This document shows, one piece after another, positions 53,955 through 64,000 of a stretch of DNA of 64,000 nt. The notes beneath the pieces were generated by a model that searched no databases, had not been told where the DNA came from, and worked only from the letters and a program-made list of their open reading frames with translations. The translations under genes were made by a program, and so were the position numbers. How positions within the stretch are numbered: position 1 is the stretch's first letter; each line of letters begins with the position of its first letter. The stretch lies in NCBI GenBank assembly GCA_023627715.1, contig JAMAHW010000007.1, positions 124,001 through 188,000 of the forward strand. Direction: 5' to 3'. This stretch comes from Periconia sp. R9002 (lineage: Eukaryota > Ascomycota > Dothideomycetes > Pleosporales > Periconiaceae).

Positions 53955-56900
53955 GTTGATATCTTCTTCTTTCTCCCGCTACATCGACAAGACATTCATT
54001 TGACTACGCTGGCAGCGCGAGGGTGGGAGCTCCGAAAAGGAAGGAATCGGCAAGGAAACCAGAGAAACAGGTACATGCACCCCGGGCCCCAGGGAAACAT
54101 ATACCCATAGACGATCTTGTGTTCACTCGGCTCTTCCAGCCCTCATGCAAGCAACTTTCGGACTCCATTCATTGGCACTACTCCTGATCCGGTGGCCGAC
54201 GGGGTTATGGCTCTCCACATGGGGCCAAGTTCTTACATTCACATCCTTGCACCCACGAGCTCCGCGCGCCCATATGGGCAAACTCTGAGTAATGTTTCAG
54301 AATTAGAAGCACTCTATGAGCAGCCAAAAGGGTGGTTCTTCTACGACCGATGGAGACACTGAGCCAATCTGACGCCAAGGGTACGCGCAACGCCAGCCAG
54401 CAAGACCTGGCAATTCGTCGTGCGGGACACAGGCGCGCGCCCACTCTGGCACGTCACATACAATGCGTTGATTGTGCAAGCTTATTCATATGCCACGGCT
54501 GTCGACGGATACATATTGGGATGCCCTGCCTCGTACGTACTGTACCGCTTCCTATTCTGGACTCTCTCCCTCACCTCTAAGTTCAGCAGACGTACCGCAC
54601 ACCACCCAACAGCTTCAAAAGTTCGTTCTCCGAATAACCTCGGTCCCTCCATAGGCAGCTTTCTTGTTGTTCACTAGGCATGCGATATCAAACTATCGCG
54701 TTTTACATTTTCCCTTGAAGCGCCCGAGGCTGGTGCCATGTGCAAACCACCACTCCAATGATTTGTTCAATGCTAATCTTCGATACGAGTAAGAGCGACT
54801 CAGCCGCCACCGTCACTAATTAAGAGAACATGTCCCGAACAGGTCACCATGCCCCGAACAAACTTCGCTTAGTTATAATTAACGTCAGCATGCTTGAACA
54901 TCGCATTTCCAGCCTTCGACCCATCATCTCCCCTAACTTCACGAGCTTTAACAACCCCAATTATGTGCTCATCTGTTTGGCCCTTAGAGCACCCGGAAAT
55001 CGAGCCGGGAGAGCCAGAACATTCTGGAAAACAACGACGATCCATTCGCTACGTTCACTTCGTTCCCCGTAGGGTACCAGTACGTGGGGAAGCTGTACTC
55101 GCAAGGAGCAACAAGCGCCCTTAGCCGCCTCGCTCTGTTCGTTTCGCCAAGCAGGAACAAGGGCCAGCCTTACTAGCGGATCGGACTTCACATCTTGATG
55201 TTTTTTGTTTGGCACGGATGATGGCTGTGCGCGTACGAATTTCGTTCTTGTTCTCCCTACCTCGTTTGTTCGCCCACCTCTTTGCCTGGTCATCATCAAT
55301 TGTTCTAGACCCGCTGATCACGAAGGGGCGAAAAATGCAGATTCGTTTGCCTTACTCCGCATAATGTGTTTTCATGCATGATTTCTGTCTCATTTTCAGG
55401 ATCGGTCGGTCACGACATGTTTAGTCACGTTGCCTTCTCTGTTTGCATTGTGCTTCACAGATTACTACTTCTTATGAATCTCCTGGGAATATTGTCTATG
55501 TTCTAGCGCCTTTCGGCATGTCGCTGCGATGCTGGTGGGTAATAATTCGACAATGACGCACACCGTTTGTGAATGTCCGAGACTGAATGCAAATGTACGC
55601 CAACACTAGCGATGGCATCAACAACCGTAGCGTCGCACTCGGGCTTCTCACATGCGAGAGAATACTACGATACTCACAATCTCATTTTAATATTCCTTGA
55701 ACAATGACGATACTATGAGTGGAAGAGCCCTCCTCCTTACGATCATGAAAGACCTGAGCAGAAGCATGTGAGCGGACATGATAAAGTTAAGCTCAAGGAT
55801 GATGGAGACGAGGCACTGCCCGTGCCCTTCCTTCCTCCCCCGCGCGTGGCATCGGACTACATAGTTCGACGCGTACATCGCTGCGTCGGAGACTGCCGGT
55901 CGCCTGCCTCGAAAAACAGGTCAATAGCTTACCTCTTATATAGCCAGCGTGCGCCAAACGTCTAGATTGTTGAAGCAAAGTCCGCACCCGCATTACGCAT
56001 CTTCCTCAGTCATCCAACTCACCATACAAATCGCGTAAGAGAATTAGATATCGGAAGCTCAGAAAACAAATCAGGCCATAGTATTAGGAACTAAGCAAGA
56101 ATTGGCATTTCCGACCATTCTTCAATTTTCTCGTTTGAAAGGGTGAATGCGAAACTCAAGCTCAGCAATCTCTACACTTCATCCCTCGAAACCAGCGGCA
56201 ATTCATCGGGCGCAATGCCATTCAGATGCATAGTTGTTAATCACCATCTGCAGATGAAAGTGTGAGCGGCTGAGGGAGGGAGGGGGCGGTGTTGCTCATT
56301 TTGAGCGCCTACAGGGCTAGGTATCTCATCTCGTGTCGTTTATACGAACTTCAGGAGCAGTGCGCGTCAAGATGCAGCCACTCTATATCAATCACCACAT
56401 GCGTTATTTTCTCATCATGACGCTCATAGAGGATTACAGGAATCAATAAAATCAGCCCACGAAGGAAGAGAAGAGAGAAGCGAGTGTCAGCGGCAATCTT
56501 CTACCTATCGGAGTTCATTCACCACTGTACGTACCAGTATGTGGTCAGGCAATCGTTCCCTCCTTCTCATCCTCCTCCTCGTTCCACCTCCCACCCACCT
56601 CCTCTCCTCATTATCTAATTGCAGAGACAGGGCTGGAAGTGTAATCTCAACGGTGTTAAACTAATCTATATGCAGGCACTCACTCGCTCTCGCTCTCGTG
56701 AACGGTGAACACCATAGACTCCTCCTCCTCACATAGCTAATAGCCTATTATTAGCACTTCCATTCTTTCCTCACACGCGCAGGCGAATTCCTGGAATTCA
56801 AAATATATCATCGAGCCGAGGTTGCCGATGCTCGAGGGCCCGCATACTCCCCACAGTTTACATCCTGCACGTTTTCCTTTCCGAGAGAAAATAGATGCAG

Positions 56901-57529
56901 TTTCAGGGCCTGCGAACGGATTTCCCAACCTAGACATAGACATGCTCGCAGATTGCTCTCCTCGCCACCTATTCTCTATATGAAACAAGGAAATTTTAGA
57001 GCAGATTGTCTTTTAGAGGATCCGATCGATTCTTGCGCAGGCTAAATACCTACAATGGTAATGTAATGCGTTCAATGTTGTTGATTGATGTTGTGCGACA
57101 GCGCAGGACCCCGCGGGCGCGCTCTGCGCCCATCTCCTTTCAAGTTAGACTGCATCAATAGTGATTGAGACAGGTATACAATCGTTACACGTCGAACTAC
57201 CACGCATCTTCCAACCGTAGAAACTAAGAAGCTGTCTAATACACACGGTACCTTGCAGCTTCTCACCGCTTTCCATATTTCCCTCTAACCAAGAAAAACA
57301 ATGGTTGTTGTGCGACAAACATGTTTTAGACCTTGTGCGCGCGTGTGGCTAGACCAACCGCTCGCCCGCTTGTTTGCTTGCTTGACGAAGTCCCCACAAC
57401 ACCGAAAAAAAAATTGAGGGAGTGAAAATAATTACGCTGGTCTCGATTTGCATTTTTCAAGTTATCTTTGTTGACACCTGAGGTTTCTGACTATTGAATT
57501 CACCACTCGGAATACCAAAAGCCCTAAGA
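53955..57529. other. 3.6-kb stretch without a recognisable gene
   Basis: Short frames on both strands lack domains. The best coding-like stretch is 55713-55965 plus (YEWKSPPPYDHERPEQKH onward), open for 83 codons without an ATG; no 5' exon could be found. Promoters of the divergent transporter and GPI-protein genes lie at the two ends. Confidence 0.4.
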
Positions 57530-58368
57530 ATGTGGCGCGTCTATAGAATTTGGCACGTGTGCCTAGTGACAGGTGCCTTATTAGGAGGTCACGCATACGG
57601 CGAAGCTTCACGTGCACTCCAATGTAAGACCTTCCCTGAATCCACATTCCCCAACCATTCACAAAAAAATGCCAACATGTCCTCAAAGCACCGCCTCCAA
57701 TCCTTCGGTCAATCCCGTCTTCGGCACCCGAGGTAGTTTCCGTGCCGCCTTCGCCAGCAACCACAACTTCAACAGCCACGCCAACGCCGCCGCCGCCCTC
57801 CTGCGCCTCAATTTGGACTCTCACCAAAACAGTATCGCTCACGCCTGAGATCTTGGTCACGAGTTATGTTGGTTCTGTTTCTGCGCCTCAAGATTCTGCT
57901 GCGGCTGGTTCGGGCGGAACCGTGATGCGTTCTTCTTCTTTCGCGTCAAACCTGCTGGAGTCGAATTTATCTCTCTCGTTATCTACATCTTCAGCATCAT
58001 CTTCAACGTTGAATTCTCTACAAACAAGTACTGCGCTTTTATCCTCTTCGGTGCTTTCATCCAACGCTAGCAATATCATCTCTTCTTGTACCACTCTTCT
58101 TAGCAACAGTACTGGGGCTGCAAAATCGACGCTTTTTCGCGAGGTCTCTACCCAAAGCACAAGCAACACGTCTACTATTACATCTCCACAACCCGCACTG
58201 GCTACTCCATCATCAGTTACTTCATCCAGTATGGCCCTGCAAGCTAGCGAAACCCCATCGACGCCCAGCGTGGCGAGTGGGAGCGGATCGTCGTGGGGTT
58301 CATCGAGGGGGAAAGAGAAGGTGTGGTGGGTTGCTTTTTTCGTCCCGATGTGTTTGATGGGTTTATGA
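57530..58368 (+). CDS. Ser/Thr-rich secreted protein, probable GPI anchor
   Basis: Model: exons 57530-57623 and 57689-58368, giving 257 residues (GTAAGA donor, AAAG acceptor). A signal peptide, MWRVYRIWHVCLVTGALLGG, ends near HAYG. A Pro/Thr-rich part (ATTTSTATPTPPPPSCASIW) and a long Ser/Thr/Ala-rich region follow, heavily O-glycosylated by expectation, with several Asn-x-Ser/Thr sites. The end has the form of a GPI signal: a small-residue stretch SGSGSSWGSS, a short basic spacer RGKEK, then hydrophobic VWWVAFFVPMCLMGL at the stop. It is probably a cell-wall or plasma-membrane-anchored protein. No enzymatic domain. The second exon alone would lack any signal peptide, which supports the two-exon model. 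Confidence 0.6.
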
Positions 58369-59456
58369 GTGAGAGAGACCGCGCAAATCTTGGCCGGATC
58401 TTTATTTTCTCTTTTTTGTCATTTTGTGTGGGTTTTTACGGTATCTGGGTCTTTATGTCATGATGATGATGATGCGTATGAATGGTGTTCCATGTGAGGG
58501 AGGTCAAATCAATGAATCGGCGTTTATTTGAGCATTTTGGTATAGAGAAAAAGCTATACTTCAGGTAGATTTTCTTTCCACATTTTTCGGGGTTATGTGG
58601 TGGAGCACGTTGCTTTGAACCATTCAAATGTTTTTTGCAGTAGTTAGACGCAATTGAGTAGAATAGTTGGTAACATGAGTGTGGTCATTGACCCTATAAC
58701 TAACACTTTAGGAATTTTCCTAGTTTACCATGTCATAGCACGTGTGTGACATGTGAGATCTTTTAGACTAAAGGTGTGTACAGACCCTGAATCAAAAAGT
58801 GTTAACGCGCAGCACAAATTCTCATTTTCAAACATGCGTCGACCAGTGTGTCAGCATTCACAACAGTCACAATATGAATCAGGCACTTCGTCATAGGTAC
58901 CATAGTATGAGCAAACGCGCATAACACCAAGTAAACACCAGCCCGCAACCCCCACTGTTGTGTAATCCCAGCAAAACGCCGTGATTCTATACACGAGAAA
59001 TTGTACGCCTATCTTTCCAGCGCAGTAGCAGTCCATTCCTCCACCATGATGCGTATGCGATATACGCGCGTGGGTAAAAAATAGTTTTCACTCAACTAGT
59101 TTGTTCCCAGCTTGTTGGTTCAAAATTCATTTATTTGTTGTCGTTGACCAGTGTTGTGAGACAATAGCAACTGCTCGCGCAATAGACAGCACAACCGTAC
59201 AATAAGAGCTACCAATCGCGCGTTATTCACCGCAACCGCACAATAGGGATGGATTCTCAAAAACCAAATATATAATGCTTTTCAGCCCGTTATATAAAGG
59301 TCGTTCAACTCTTTCCCTTCTTCGACTTCAAACTCTTCACATTACCAGATCCTCTCTCCAAAGTGTTGCTGCTCCTTTTTCATTGCTCATAGTTCACTTC
59401 ACAACACCGCACTTTATCCCACAACAAGAGAACCACGCCATTCAAAACCTCCCACC
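58369..59456. other. Intergenic, no gene recognised
   Basis: An ATG microsatellite near 58458-58473. A minus-strand frame at 58851-59036 (61 codons, Cys-rich) is too short to call. Promoter and CT-rich leader of the F-box gene at the right end. Confidence 0.4.
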
Positions 59457-60536
59457 ATGGTCCTTCCCTCTGATACCAACCTCAAAAACCTCAAAACAAT
59501 ATCCGAGCCAAACCTCAACCGCATTCCCGACGAAGTAGCAGAACCCACTCCTATCAACATCTCCAGCCTCACCTACACCCACGCCTCACTTCGCGAGAAA
59601 TGGTTCTACCTCGACCGTATCCTCGACGAAACCAAACCCTTTTTCTCCTCCACCTCACCCCCAAGCCACGACCTAGGCACCCTCTCCACGCTCCCCAACG
59701 AACTCCTCTACACCATCTTCGACCACCTCCCCATCACGGACCTGATGCGCTTCCGGCGCTGCAACCGCCTCTCGCACCTCCTCACCACTTCCATCCCTTC
59801 CCTCCGCGCCATCCTCCACACCGCACCCAACACCATCAAGGGGATCCTCGCCCTCCAAATCTCCACACCCATCACCCTCACACAGCTCCACCGGAAACTT
59901 ACACAGCGAACCTGCGACGGTTGCGGGAAACTAGCCGGCCTCATCTACCTCCCCACCTGCGAGCGTGCATGCTTCAACTGCCTACACTCAGTCCACAGAC
60001 TGTACTCCGACCCGCCCAAGACGAGGAAGCAGCTCGAGACCCACTTCGGCATGACGCCTGACGACATCGCGGCACTGCCGACGCTGCGCTCACTCCCGGG
60101 CGTGTTTACCGATGGTACTGCTGAGTTCGAGTGGCAGGAGCGCACGACGATGTACTTCCGGCCTGGGAAGTACTTGAACGAAGGCGCGAAGAGTTACGAC
60201 GGTTTGTGCGAGAAGGGGCCGGATGCAAAGTACCGCAAACTCTGGGATACGCGGGGATGTGACGAGAAGAAGCCAGTGCTTGTACAGGAAGATCCGCTGC
60301 CCTGGCAGGTCCAATACCATATGACGAGCGTGCTTGCGCCGTGGTTGGGCCAGAAAAGGGAGGAAGGAGAGGAGGGAGTGTTTTGCGCAAACTGCGTAGG
60401 GGTCGTGGGGGAGGATGTGGTGTATGATGAGAAGTCATTCCGGAAGCATCTGAGGGAGTGCCGGGTGGAGACGAGAAAGGTTGGGCGGTGGAGGGAGGCG
60501 GAGTTGTGGTTGTGTGGGCTTGGGGAGAACGAGTAG
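59457..60536 (+). CDS. F-box protein with Cys-rich segment
   Basis: A single exon of 359 residues starting in a CCACCATGG context. The F-box lies at about 78-120: LSTLPNELLYTIFDHLPITD, LMRFRRCNRLSHLLTTS. A Cys-rich part follows at about 150-175, RTCDGCGKLAGLIYLPTCER and ACFNC, whose Cys spacing could bind zinc. A second Cys/His group occurs near the C-terminus (VFCANCVGVVGE, then FRKHLREC). F-box proteins link substrates to SCF ubiquitin ligases via Skp1; the target is unknown. The coding strand turns from C-rich to G-rich at about 60,090. Confidence 0.85.
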   Translation: MVLPSDTNLKNLKTISEPNLNRIPDEVAEPTPINISSLTYTHASLREKWFYLDRILDETKPFFSSTSPPSHDLGTLSTLPNELLYTIFDHLPITDLMRFRRCNRLSHLLTTSIPSLRAILHTAPNTIKGILALQISTPITLTQLHRKLTQRTCDGCGKLAGLIYLPTCERACFNCLHSVHRLYSDPPKTRKQLETHFGMTPDDIAALPTLRSLPGVFTDGTAEFEWQERTTMYFRPGKYLNEGAKSYDGLCEKGPDAKYRKLWDTRGCDEKKPVLVQEDPLPWQVQYHMTSVLAPWLGQKREEGEEGVFCANCVGVVGEDVVYDEKSFRKHLRECRVETRKVGRWREAELWLCGLGENE

Positions 60537-61357
60537 GCGTTGTAGTGAAGTGAGACCCAATAACTTATCTAGTATCACTACATGTCGTCTACCCAGCCAC
60601 CACTTTATCTGTACTCCCGTGGTATCTTCAATATTTGTAGAATTACGTGGTATGATTTACTCAAACGCATCGACTGCTCATGCCCCCGACCGCCAGACGT
60701 CAAGACTCTATCAAGTAAGCTGCATTGTACTGTGTATATCCATTGTTGCTTTTTAGGCAATATTGAGTACCCATATGTCCACTCACTTGTTAACCCAGTG
60801 TTATATAGCAGGTCTCTTTTTTGTTTTCCGATTTTTCTGTGTTTTTTATATAATAATGATTTTTGTATAAATAGGGATAGCCCTTAGTGCTGCGGTACTA
60901 TGAAATATCTAGATCTGGTCTGATATAGCATGTCTATTTATACACAATTCCACAACAAACAAAGCATCACGATCTATAGCAAACATAAGCACTGCGTTGA
61001 GAGGCAAATCAGATTTCGGGAAGGACTAAAGAGCATCGTATTTGCTTTTCTACATCTACTATAGCATACCGTGAAGACTTATACATCTATAAAGAACCCG
61101 TAGGTATCTTGAGCAGAACACCTATGCTAATGATTAGCTGGATTCTCAAAATTTTTGGCGAGAAGAAAGCAAAAATAGAGAAGCAAGATCAGACAGCAGT
61201 TGGAACAATAAGAGTCCACATTGTAGTTCAGAACAGGTCTGTGAATATTGTTTTTTCATCATTGCAGAGTTCGCAGTATAAATAAATAAAACATACCTGT
61301 TTATCATTTCTACCAAACGCAGAGACTGGGACGTAAGCAGAACCAAGTGTATTATCG
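60537..61357. other. Intergenic, no gene recognised
   Basis: AT-rich 3' flanks of two convergent genes. No RNA or repeat seen. Confidence 0.5.
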
Positions 61358-62387
61358 TCACTCAAGCTTCTGGCGCTTGAAAAAGCTGTGGATGCTTTTT
61401 TGTGAGCTGTCATGGCGGGAGCTTCCAACCCCACCACCGGTGCGCTTGAGATTTCTCAAATGGTCTTTGCCGTTCATGGCTCGGATCACAATTGTCCAGG
61501 TTTCGTCAAATTCAGAAGCATCTGTAGTCTCATCATCGGGGATGTCAGTCGCAGGATTAGAGGGCAGCTTTGTCTCAAGGTTGATCTCAACCTTTGACAA
61601 AGGATTGTCGGTGCCAACTATCGGTGGCGAACCCAAAGTGCTGTCTAATAGCGTTTCTTTGTTCGATTGAGGTTCTGATAGCTCCTGAGTCATAAAAATC
61701 TCCAGATAGCCCGTGTTTGACCAAGCCATTACTTCTAAAGAGTTGCGAGGGGTTGCGGCAAGTTCTGGCACTAGAGTGAGGCTGCTTGGCGGCAGTCTCA
61801 ACAGAAATCGTTTCCACAGAGTCGAAAGAAACATTCCATGCGAAACAATCGCGATACAGAGATTTGACTTCCTTGAGTCATGGAATAACGGGAGAAGGTT
61901 TTCGTCGAGAAATGCATCGGCGCGATTGGACATGGACTCACGAGATTCTACGCCTTTGGAATCCTCGTTGTTCTCCGTTGACTTTCGTCCGTCCCGACGT
62001 TCATGAAACTTCTTACCCTCATAGATACCGAAATCTTTTTCCATCAAGGCAGGCAGTTGTATGACCTCCGGACTCGAGTTCGCTGGCCCCTGTGCAGCTG
62101 CTGGTGCACTTTGTGCCTCTCGAATCAGGCCCGCCGTCTTTACCGCTCGTTGAAGATGAGAAGAGAATATATGCGTAAACGATAGACCGAGAGTCTTGAA
62201 ATGCTGACCCAAACGGGTAGCCTGTTGATGGCCATGATTGGTAAGTGCAGAGTCTTTGCTGCCGGCACTGCTTCGATTAGGAAAAAGATGGAGATTGATT
62301 TGGAATGTGGACAACTTACTAAACCTGGGCAACATTGTCCACAGTTTCGCCATGGCGGATGAAGAACAATCTAGCCTCTCTCTTCAT
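61358..62387 (-). CDS. Histidine phosphatase (PGAM-like) with C-terminal PIP box
   Basis: Model: exons 62387-62320 and 62267-61358, giving 325 residues (GTAAGT donor, GCAG acceptor). The first exon supplies the catalytic MKREARLFFIRHGETVDNVA; a start inside the second exon's frame would lose it. The other phosphatase residues are SHLQRAVKTA (Arg), MEKDFGIYEGKKF (Glu) and AIVSHGMFLSTLW (second His). Histidine phosphatases act on phosphorylated sugars, nucleotides or proteins; the substrate here is unknown. About 110 residues of disordered, acidic sequence follow. The protein ends in QKSIHSFFKRQKLE, a match to the PCNA-interacting PIP box (Q-x-x-I-x-x-F-F) at 61379-61402 followed by basic residues. 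This suggests contact with PCNA and a nuclear role (inference). Confidence 0.88.
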
Positions 62388-62786
62388 ACCGCCTGAGAGG
62401 AGGCGGAGGCATATGCCCTGATGGCATGGTGGCGATGTGAAGATGGAAGGTCGTTGAGAAGAACGCTTAGACGGTTTTCCTGCGCGCGCGGAGCCGCCGA
62501 TACGATTTTCCGGCTCCCCCGTACCAAAGGCTTCGCCAGTCAGGGACAGCCATGAGCTTGAGGCGTGAACAATTTAAACAAGATTGAGTCGGTACAACTA
62601 TTTATCCACATGTAATTAAAAAGACAAATATACTCTATTGCATAACCGATGCTAATGCATAACCGCCTACTTCATATCTCAGGCTGCCCTTGTAATGGAA
62701 TTGCAGAAAGCAATCAGTCCCGCTATTTCATTCTCTATGTATCATCACCCACTCAAAACAGAACCCCAACCGTCTAAACTTGTCGC
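62388..62786. other. Intergenic, no gene recognised
   Basis: Promoter of the phosphatase and 3' flank of the esterase. No other signal. Confidence 0.5.
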
Positions 62787-64000
62787 TTACTGCTGCGTTC
62801 TGCTCATCATCCCCTTGTAGACACGACACCTACTCTCTCTCTCTTCATCCCGTTCCTCCATGCGGATCTTGAGCGATCTCGCTTCATCCTCCCGATTGGT
62901 AAACAGCATTCTCCTGCCTCTCTCGTCCAGATCCTCCCACTCTGCAGTCCCTTTGCGACGCTCCGTATTCGGGTTGAGATGTTTGATGAAACTGATGAAA
63001 TAGTCGCTGATTTCGTTGTCTCTCCTCGCAAGGACTTGTCCAACCGTTGCCGCATGCTTGGTTCCATAGCCATTAGTGTTGTCAGGACCCCAATGTACGT
63101 CCCACTGGTATGTGTACGTAGGCACCTTCCCTCCTGAAGGAGTTGAATTGGCATTGTGGTGCGCAAATCCCTGCGCAGTGAGGTAGGTTGGGCAAATGTA
63201 GCGGAGTTCGCCCTGGGCTTTGGAGACAGCGTCCCACCACGAGCCCGAATCCGGCCAGTGACGATCGTTGGGATAGGTCTTCACAAGCAAAGCCAGATCG
63301 TCATCGGTAAGTAGCGGATAGTGGTCTTTGATGTACAATTTGAACTCTCCTTCGTTGTCAATGGTTTTGAAGACTTGATCAGTACCTTCATTGGATGTGT
63401 AGCCAATAAGAGTAGGGACCCTAGCGAAATGGCCATTGAGGACAGCAGTCACACCAGGCTCTGTCCACAGCGCATTGGGTCCCTTTTCAGCGGTAGGTGC
63501 CCACATCCAGCGGGGTGGAGTGTTGCGCTGATTGAAGGCCATTGGGTAATTCTGATAGTACAGGTCGCCTACGGAGGCGTTGCGGACACAAGAAACGGAA
63601 GTATCATTCCAGCAGCCAACGCCATGGGCAACGCGCCGATAGAAATCATTTGCTTGGTCTGGGGTAAAATATGTCATTGCAGCAGGAGACTGCATGATGG
63701 CGCCGTGGAAGAGCGGCTTTTGACCTGAGCCAGGAACAGGGTAAGTGTGGTCTCCGTGTTTTGCGGTAAGCTGGGAGACAACAGACGTGCCACCAGCCGA
63801 AGTTCCCATCAGGACGACATGGTCTGCATTTCCACCAAAGTAGCGGATGTACTTCTGCACCCACTCGAGCGAGGCACGCTGGTCGCGTAAGCCCATGTTG
63901 AAGTCACCATCTTTAGCGATTTCGTCACCTGAAAGGAAGCCATAGATGCCGCTGCGGTAATACATCATGACAACAATGATACCCTTGAAATCTAACTTCC
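62787..64000 (-). CDS. Carboxylesterase type B, N-terminus beyond window
   Basis: The frame is open from the right edge (KLDFKGIIVVMMYYRSGIYG) to a stop at 62787, about 404 residues visible. The N-terminal part with the signal peptide and first Cys is missing. The type B carboxylesterase core is clear: LRDQRASLEWVQKYIRYFGG, the nucleophile motif LMGTSAGGTSV with the catalytic Ser, GYTSNEGTDQVF with a candidate acidic residue, and TYTYQWDVHWGPDNTNGYGT before the expected His region. The C-terminal part is charged (RMEERDEERESRCRV). The family hydrolyses ester bonds of varied substrates; many fungal members are secreted. No intron seen in the visible part. Confidence 0.9.
   Translation of the reverse strand, partial: KLDFKGIIVVMMYYRSGIYGFLSGDEIAKDGDFNMGLRDQRASLEWVQKYIRYFGGNADHVVLMGTSAGGTSVVSQLTAKHGDHTYPVPGSGQKPLFHGAIMQSPAAMTYFTPDQANDFYRRVAHGVGCWNDTSVSCVRNASVGDLYYQNYPMAFNQRNTPPRWMWAPTAEKGPNALWTEPGVTAVLNGHFARVPTLIGYTSNEGTDQVFKTIDNEGEFKLYIKDHYPLLTDDDLALLVKTYPNDRHWPDSGSWWDAVSKAQGELRYICPTYLTAQGFAHHNANSTPSGGKVPTYTYQWDVHWGPDNTNGYGTKHAATVGQVLARRDNEISDYFISFIKHLNPNTERRKGTAEWEDLDERGRRMLFTNREDEARSLKIRMEERDEERESRCRVYKGMMSRTQQ

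Noticed and set aside
54960..55060. GC-rich stretch resembling part of a tRNA (CGAGCCGGGAGAGCC)
   Set aside because: No acceptor stem, no proper A and B boxes, no cloverleaf could be drawn.
55713..55965. Possible terminal exon reading YEWKSPPPYDHERPEQKH onward
   Set aside because: No ATG and no credible upstream exon within 300 bases. Composition is plausible but the length is compatible with chance.
58851..59036. 61-codon Cys-rich frame on the minus strand (ends DSYCDCCEC)
   Set aside because: Very short, no signal peptide, no splice partners. Kept as intergenic.

Overview
The window looks like nuclear DNA of a filamentous ascomycete (Pezizomycotina). Genes are intron-poor, with short introns of about 45-65 bases carrying GTRNGT donors and CTRAY branch sites. 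It encodes DUF3632, a fungal NB-ARC/TPR receptor, a LysM protein, a secreted arylsulfatase, a POT peptide transporter, a complex I B8 subunit and a pyruvate carrier. The protein repertoire feels like Dothideomycetes/Pleosporales, but that is inference. Gene models below were joined by hand from reading frames and splice signals.

Left part (about 1-20 kb), accessory in character: degraded fragments (an F-box/LRR-like remnant and a CorA-like membrane tail with a stop codon) flank a three-gene cluster. This cluster is a nucleoside 2-deoxyribosyltransferase-like enzyme, a nucleoside-phosphorylase-domain protein ending in a sigma-type amyloid motif, and an NB-ARC/TPR receptor that begins with a matching sigma-type motif. 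That arrangement is the layout of a fungal amyloid signalosome (receptor plus adjacent effector). Beyond it lie an SRPK-like kinase with a stop codon in its glycine loop, a secreted LysM protein, an old yellow enzyme, a 371-bp mariner-type MITE, a secreted protein with two Kex2 sites, a five-exon arylsulfatase and a secreted epoxide-hydrolase-like protein.

Middle part (20-37 kb): a protein with three 16-residue repeats, a small single-pass membrane protein, a small secreted protein, a roughly 4-kb gene-free stretch, a POT peptide transporter, a DUF3632 protein, an ACC-synthase-like aminotransferase and a short-chain dehydrogenase. Several of these genes share an odd composition: the coding strand is C-rich in the 5' half and G-rich in the 3' half.

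Right part (37-64 kb), more conserved: a 1061-residue coiled-coil protein with 39-residue internal repeats; complex I B8 and mitochondrial pyruvate carrier 2 sharing a divergent promoter with a CCAAT box; remnants of a FAD monooxygenase and an O-methyltransferase (a probable dead metabolite cluster); two Cys-rich proteins; a large conserved protein of unknown function; a DHA2-type MFS transporter; a GPI-type Ser/Thr-rich protein; an F-box protein; a histidine phosphatase with a C-terminal PCNA-binding-like PIP box; and a carboxylesterase cut by the window edge. No tRNA, rRNA or CRISPR array was seen.
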